64,000 nt of DNA from assembly GCA_051294375.1 (NCBI GenBank), contig CM119270.1, forward strand, positions 10,436,766 through 10,500,765. The letters run 5' to 3'. Of this stretch, positions 57,726-64,000 are shown in pieces (the stretch's first letter is position 1; each line of letters opens with the position of its first letter). A model generated the notes under the pieces. The model was not told the origin of the DNA. It worked only from the letters and a program-made list of their open reading frames with translations, and searched no databases. This DNA is from Paraspadella gotoi. Lineage: Eukaryota > Chaetognatha. The translations under genes and the position numbers were made by a program.

Positions 57726-57989
57726 TAACCTAAATAACAACGTTACACTACAGGTTATCTACTAACTCACATGGCTATCAGTTGCATGCTATAAACTTTC
57801 TCATGCAACTTAGTTGCACCTGCCTTGAATCTCCGCGCTACAGAACGTGATTATAAAGAGAAATAACTAAATTCGTTGTTTTACCATTAATTTGTTTATT
57901 CTTTTTTTTTTAGAATCAATACTTAATATTGCTTTCACGATGTATAAAAAGTAGAAAAAGGCGTTGATGTAACAATTCGGAAGTTTCAT

Positions 57990-58092
57990 TGACGACGACG
58001 ACGACGACGACGACCATGACGACGACGACGACGACTGCTCGACGAAAAAAAATGAACAAAAGTTGTGACGACGACGACGACGACGACGACGA
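57990..58092. repeat. (GAC)n microsatellite in three blocks
   Basis: GAC runs at about 57993-58013, 58018-58034 and 58067-58091 with short unique spacers. Confidence 0.93.
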
Positions 58093-58676
58093 AAATGTTT
58101 CTCGTCAAATTAGCGGATCGAATTTCGAGAAAACAAAAGCGCAACTTAAGAGAACTCCAATTTAAAAAAAAATGTGGAGAGGGGAACGAAAAAAAAAAAA
58201 TAACCACACAACGAAAGTAAATTTAACAACAGTACTACTAAAAATTTTAACCATACTCACTCACCAATATAATATTTTTACTGTATTTTTTGTTTTCAGT
58301 AATTTTTTATTCTTTTAGCGTTTTACCGTCCTTTTTTGAATCATTACTGTTTTTGTTTTGTTTATGTTTTTTTTTAATTAAAAAATCTAATTACGACTAC
58401 GTTTAATGGGCAATTGACTAAATATAGTTGATTGCTAAATTGAATCGAATTCAAATTTGTAAATTTAATGATTTCAATTTTAAAAGATTATCGTCTCTAC
58501 TGATTACATTTTTTATTTAGGACAAAACAATCGGCTAATACATTTCCTATTGTGCAGACAGGATTCCTTCCAGAATTAATTTTCCGACTCTTTCTTACAA
58601 GGAAAAACGTCAATTCACCTCTTCGGTTATCGGATACAAATAAAAAAAAGCTTTCGCTTCAGAGTTAGTGTGTGCA

Positions 58677-58935
<259 letters not shown>

Positions 58936-59589
58936 CGCCAAAGGACAAACGTTTTGAGAGATACGGACCTTTAATTTTTTTTAGTTAAAATTGGCGAGTT
59001 TGGAGGAATATCTTATAAAAAAAAGAAATTTACGGAGAGAAGAAACCCTATTTTTAGGTTATTGATATAAAAAAGACAATAGACAAAAGACAAAAGACGT
59101 TTTCCAATTTTGTTTTTACTGTTTTTGCTGTTAAGAAATATAGATCACAGATATTTGTTAAACCTCTCAGAGTTTTTGTGATTTCAGTGATTTAATAAGA
59201 ACTTGTCACTTTTACAATAACGTGATGAGATGAAAATAAAAATAAACTTCCATCAGTCTAAAAATAATCTGTTATTAACAAGTAATTCTAAAAATTTAGA
59301 ATCAATAAAATTTAATTTTTTTATTCTCCCTCGATTGCCCCAATTTGCTCGTCGACGGGATCTTCCATGCCCTTCTTTCAACTCCCCTCTCTTCCATTTC
59401 CCCCAGCGACCGATTCCATCCCTTGATTCCATCGCCCGACTTCCGCCGACGTCGTCTTCCTCTTTGAGAAGGAAGCGTCGCTTGGCTCTCACGGAAGACG
59501 TTGAGAGGAGTAGGCGGAAGAGGAGGAAGAGGAAGAAGAAGAGGAGGAAGAACAAAATGTCAGAGACAGCGAGACCGAGTGGGTGAGCG

Positions 59590-59591
<2 letters not shown>

Positions 59592-59686
<95 letters not shown>
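59592..59686. repeat. (GA)n microsatellite
   Basis: About 95 bp of uninterrupted GA. Confidence 0.97.
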
Positions 59687-59687
<1 letters not shown>

Positions 59688-59938
59688 ACGTGGTTTCCTC
59701 CCTTTTCTCTCAGTCCGTTCCTCCCTTTTTTTCCGGTTCCTCTTCTGCCTTTTCCTTTTCGTCCGCCTCCGCTTCCTCCTCGTCTTTGGTCTTCCTCCAT
59801 CCTCCTCTTCCTCCTCCTCCTCTTTTTTCTTCCTCCTCGTTCTTAATCTCACCATGACGTCACTCAATGGGTTTTTGCTCGGACGACGTTGCCATGGCAT
59901 TTCCGTGATGGCAAGCTGACGCGCGCAAAGGATTTCTC

Positions 59939-59940
59939 GG

Positions 59941-60004
<64 letters not shown>

Positions 60005-60020
60005 TTCTCTTTCTCTTTCT
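59939..60020. repeat. (CT)n microsatellite
   Basis: CT with regular TTTCTC interruptions. Confidence 0.94.
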
Positions 60021-60378
60021 GAGATGAGACAGTCTTTTTTGCTTTTGTTGTATAATTAGTGTACGAGTATTTAATAGAAAAAAAAATAGTTTTCACAATC
60101 CAAAATATTGCACTAGTCTAATCTTCTGTTTTTACCAAGAATAAGGAGTCGGTTCATCGAACGTGTCCTGCCCTCGGCCGTCAACACTAGGAAACAAAAG
60201 GACAGTTTAATTTTATGGGTCCGCATTGAATTGAAGACCGCGACAAAGAGATTATTGGCTGAGGAACTTTAGAATTTAGAAATAATTCAGTATATAAGGA
60301 ATATTTTAAATTGGTAAACATACAATACTGAAACAATTATTAAAAAAGCGACAGATCTTTATATCTATTTTTTTAATT

Positions 60379-60381
60379 CAT

Positions 60382-60475
<94 letters not shown>
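60379..60475. repeat. (TTTA)n microsatellite
   Basis: About 24 uninterrupted TTTA units. Confidence 0.97.
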
Positions 60476-60476
<1 letters not shown>

Positions 60477-60479
60477 CAA

Positions 60480-62850
60480 CACAATATAATACTTTTTTAT
60501 TAAAACTTTCGAATTTTAAAGTTAAATTTTGCAATATCTCCTCTCTTAGGACGAAGTCGATTGAAATCCAATTACAATCTGACTTGTCCGCGTTTTATGG
60601 GTCAGTGACAGGACTCGGCGTTGGAATCACAGTGACTGAGGTTTATCTTTATCCGGTTACTTTTATCATTTCTCTCTCTCTCTCTGTTCAATGTGACGCG
60701 ACTCACCAATCATTTTTTCGAACCAGAGTTCGCAACCTCACCCTTTTATCTCGTCCTTACCTTCCCCATCTCTCACCCAATATTCCCCATTTCCTTTGAT
60801 TCATTCCCCAACCGCCCCCTCAACAATCCTTCACAAGTCGCGCAAATCGTAGGGAATGGCGGTCAGAACGATGGCGGTCGCTCCACTGGCGTCTGGCGCC
60901 TGCTTGACCCGGTACTTTGATGTGATGGAATGCTGCTGGATGACTTACCTTCATTTCGTTTGCGGAAACCTTTTTGGCAGCGTCTCAATCGAATCTCCTC
61001 TCATTGCCGTAGCTCACTCTATCGACTTTCCTTGACAATTCACGATTTTTCTCTTTTTGTTTTGCCTTCTTCCGCGCCCTCTGTCGGTCACACATTAATT
61101 CTTTACCACACCACCCACGCCCCCCTACCGCGAACTCCGACGCATCTCCTCCGACAGAATGCAACGTCCCGCATCCTCCCTCGGCCGGAAAACCGGCGCG
61201 CCACCCGGCCGGCACCCGCCCGCTGGACGCTGCATCTGGCATGACTTAGACAAAACCATCAGTCTTCATCAGAAAAAGATTTTGTGACCAGCGTGAAGTT
61301 TTTTTCCACTTCTTTTCCTTTTCTCTTTCTTTTCAGTGGCTTCTCTTCCTTTTCTATTTTTTTTCTCTCTTTTGTTGGTTTCAAAGTTTTTCCCTTTGAA
61401 TTCCTTACACTTTATCAGTTTATGTTTCTTTCTACTTTCTTCATATATCTTTTTTTTTTCTTCCCTTTCTTTCTTACTTTTTCAACAGCGACTTTCGGAT
61501 CGGAGTTCCGCAGAAACTGCCTAACGTTTCTCCCTAAATTATCCTCCTAAAATCACAGTATAGATTTCAGGACTCAAGGAATGAACAAAACGAGATTTTA
61601 TCCCCTCTCTCTCTTCGCCCATCCCGTACGGACGTCGGCCAACCTTTCTTTTCTGTTATTTCCTTCGTGATCTGATTTTCGCGCGAGACATTCGCCGAAG
61701 TTCACCGGAGACTCCGTCGAAATTTACTCAAGATAAACAAAGATTTTGGTGGGTAAGAATTAATGCTTTCAAAAAGTTGCCAACTGGTTTCAGTGTCATG
61801 GCAGAGATTGAACCCGTTGTTGCCCTTTTTTAAACCTTTCCAAGGTTTTAGCTTGGAGTGGCCTCGTCCTCGACTCCGAACCGGAAATGAGGCTGCGTTT
61901 CGTATTCGTCATTTTTGTCTTTCGATTCTTGGAATCTTCAATCGCGCAGGATCCACCAGACAAATGCAAACTCGGTAATAGAGGCTGAGGATTGGAACAT
62001 ATATATCAAAAGCGACCCGTTTTGGCTTAAATTCTTAATTAAATGAGTTTTTTGGTTTAACGATGAGGCTAAAAGTTAGGAATTATGTTAGCGATTATGT
62101 TAGGGAATTAAGGTTAGAGATTACTCCTAGGGGATAGGCTTAGGTTAGGAATTACTATTAGAGATTTGAATTAAAAATTTATTAAAACTTTAGGGTAAGT
62201 GATAAAGAGATTTTTTCCCTTTGATTATGTTGCCGGTAAAAGAGTTTACTCCTTCACAGACACGGATTGTAAAGACTATTTTCGGTGCTGCGTCGGACCG
62301 AACGGTGAGCCTATCAACAGTGTGTTGTTGTTGGAGTATAACAAAATAAAATTAATTATATCTTCGTGTTAATAAACGAGGAAATCAATTACTTTTACTT
62401 GTTTACATATTTGTCGTTTCTTTCTGAAATAAAAATATTTGATGTTAAAATATCGTAAGGTGGACGTAAGGTTAAAATGGATGCGACAGAGCCGAGATTC
62501 GAGATGGCACGGCGACACGGCGCCGCGACGCTGAGTCTTTATTAAAAACACTTAGTTTCGCCGATGAAAACACTTTGTTTTGCCGTGGTTAGCTCAGTTT
62601 TTATTTCTCAGTAGTGTTTTTTTTCTAGCGAGCTTTTCTATGAAAATTTGCAAATTACTTGTTTCACTATTTTCTATTTTTATATTTTATGAAGGATTTA
62701 GTATTTAATCTTATTATTTAATCTTTTTAAGAATTCTTTTATCCCCGGGGTCGTGATTTAACTAGCTTTGCTAATTTAGCATTGTACCTGAAACAAATAG
62801 AGAGAAAAGTACATTAGTACACTTAATTTTATTATTAACTACTTTTAAAT
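60480..62850. other. Intergenic DNA, no gene recognised
   Basis: Includes a CpG-rich patch (about 61130-61245), T-rich DNA (61300-61480) and a stretch at about 62060-62160 with scattered GTTAGG/GATTA words that is too irregular to be telomeric. No exon or RNA gene is supported. Confidence 0.4.
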
Positions 62851-62854
62851 GACA

Positions 62855-63174
62855 GTTCTCTATACTCCATCACACAGTAACTGCTGTAGTGTGAGCCTTC
62901 ATCATGATAGAGTGCTGAAATTTTTATTGCATCATCCTTAGAAGGTAGGGCAACTAATAAGATCTTTTGGACGTGGATTGGCTCACTAGGATTCAGTCAA
63001 TTAACGAAAATGTGCCCAAGGTGTGCTTTTTTAACCTTTAGGCGAGGGTAGCACTAAGGGTGTTGCACCAATTTTGAAAAAAAGTAGTACAATCTTATTT
63101 TTTTACCTCCCAACATATTTTCCTAGATGTGAATTAATATCTGAAAACTTTTCAAATTTGGGTGAAACACCCTA
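62855..63174 (-). mobile_element. Solo terminal repeat of the palindromic element family
   Basis: 320 bp matching 48196-48514 in reverse, including the exact end GGGTGAAACACCCTA. No partner end is present in the window, so it is a solo or truncated copy. The base after the end begins GCGCTCCAGGCC, which is itself repeated 22 bp downstream. Confidence 0.85.
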
Positions 63175-63218
63175 GCGCTCCAGGCCTTTCCCGTCAGGCG
63201 CTCCAGGCCAAGGACCCT

Positions 63219-63354
63219 TTATTTTTCTGACTATTGTCAGAGTTTTTAACCACCTTTTTATTTTTCTGACTATTGTCAAATTTTTTAACCACCTTCTCAT
63301 TTTTCTGACTATTGTCAGAGTTTCTAACCACCTTTTTATTTTTCTGACTATTGT
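63219..63354. repeat. 39-bp minisatellite, ~3.5 copies
   Basis: Units start TTATTTTTCTGACTATTG at 63219, 63258, 63297 (TC- variant) and 63336 (partial). As 39 is 13 codons, one minus frame reads a 13-residue repeat (LTIVRKIKRWLKT). Confidence 0.95.
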
Positions 63355-63521
63355 AAGATGGAGTCTAGCTTTCAAGGAGGGACGTATGTGACTCCCCTGA
63401 TGCTCTGAACGCTCTTGCTTTTATAGCCCTCAATTTGGTCACGTGACTAGATGAAGATCTTGCTTTCTTATATTTTGCTTTCTTAAAGAGCCAAAATTTT
63501 GCTTTCTAATTTGTTAAAATT

Positions 63522-64000
63522 ATGCCCAAATAAGGAAATATTTAGCTTTTCCCAAAGCTAACATGCCTCTAAAATGCCCAAATAAGGTAATAGCTAGCTT
63601 TTCCAAAAGCTAACACCCTTTAAAAATGCCCAAATAAGGTAATATCTAGCTTTTCCCAAAGCTAACACGCTTTTAAAATACCCAAATAAGGTAATGTATA
63701 GCTTTTCCCAAAGCTAACACGCCTTTAAAATGCCCAAATAAGGAAATGTCTAGCTTTTCCATAAGCTAACACGCTTTTAAATTGCCCAAATAAGGAAATG
63801 TTTAGCTTTCCCTAAAGCTATATTTTGCTTTCCCAAAAGCTAACTTTTTGCTTTGAAGATACCCAAATAAAATGTTTAGCTCTCCCTAAAGCTAGATTTT
63901 GCTTTCCCAAAAGCTAATTTTGCTTTTCCAAAAGCTACTGTTGTTTTTAAAATTTCCTAATAAGGTCAATTTTGGCTTATTTAAAAGCTAATATGCGCAA
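63522..64000. repeat. 52-bp satellite array, running off the window
   Basis: Units start ATGCCCAAATAAGG at 63522, 63574, 63626, 63678 and 63730, with a variant at 63782, then more diverged and expanded units to the end. Each carries a short hairpin, TAGCTTT-TCCC-AAAGCTA. The last units duplicate the hairpin half separately. Confidence 0.93.

Noticed and set aside
62060-62160. Telomere-like TTAGG words
   Set aside because: The words are scattered and irregular, with no tandem run.
62501-62530. Possible rRNA or tRNA fragment in a CpG-rich patch
   Set aside because: Too short, and no recognisable structural-RNA signature.

Overview
The window is eukaryotic nuclear DNA, most likely from an animal. 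It has no operon-like gene packing, no long uninterrupted reading frame that I recognise, abundant dinucleotide microsatellites, retroposon-like insertions with target-site duplications, and a sequence closely resembling a type I hammerhead ribozyme, a motif known from Penelope-like elements and retrozymes of metazoans. The species cannot be named from the sequence. There are 17 assembly gaps, many placed inside (GA)n/(CT)n tracts, so this is a draft scaffold.

The dominant texture is (GA)n or (CT)n: several dozen tracts, about thirty of them longer than 50 bp and the longest about 120-135 bp. (CA)n tracts are almost absent. Most of the long reading frames in the window are translations of these tracts (Arg-Glu or Ser-Leu polymers) and are not genes. 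Other simple repeats are (GAC)n/(CGT)n, (GAAA)n, (TTCA)n, (TTTA)n, (GAGTT)n and short GCC-rich CpG patches.

Layout. 1-1385: a long imperfect palindrome with (GA)n near its centre. 1390-10400: microsatellite-rich DNA with a small CCAAT-box cluster near 9.6-9.7 kb. 10.4-13.4 kb: a microsatellite-poor island of mobile-element pieces, holding an exact 72-bp duplication, a 211-bp insertion with 12-bp target-site duplications that carries the hammerhead-like motif, and a dispersed repeat with a (GACA)n core. 13.4-23.7 kb: microsatellites and a possible exon ending at 21056. 23.7-25.6 kb: a direct duplication of about 0.7 kb with a candidate minus-strand exon, its copies separated by about 400 bp of impure poly(A). 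25.6-38.5 kb: microsatellites and gaps. 38.6-39.5 kb: a CpG-rich block that weakly resembles a decayed retroelement Gag, next to a repeat block shared with 13.2 kb. 41.3-42.2 kb: another copy of the (GACA) repeat running into a 16-bp minisatellite open in most frames. 44.8 kb: a 74-bp tRNA-like sequence. 48.2-52.5 kb: a 4.28-kb, almost wholly palindromic element with 9-bp target-site duplications, whose 320-bp terminal repeat recurs at 62.9-63.2 kb. 53-60.5 kb: microsatellites. 63.2-64.0 kb: a 39-bp minisatellite and a 52-bp satellite that runs off the end.

No complete protein-coding gene can be supported. The CDS entries are exon candidates based on open frame, composition and splice-site-like edges, with low confidence. 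The well-supported content is repetitive and mobile DNA.
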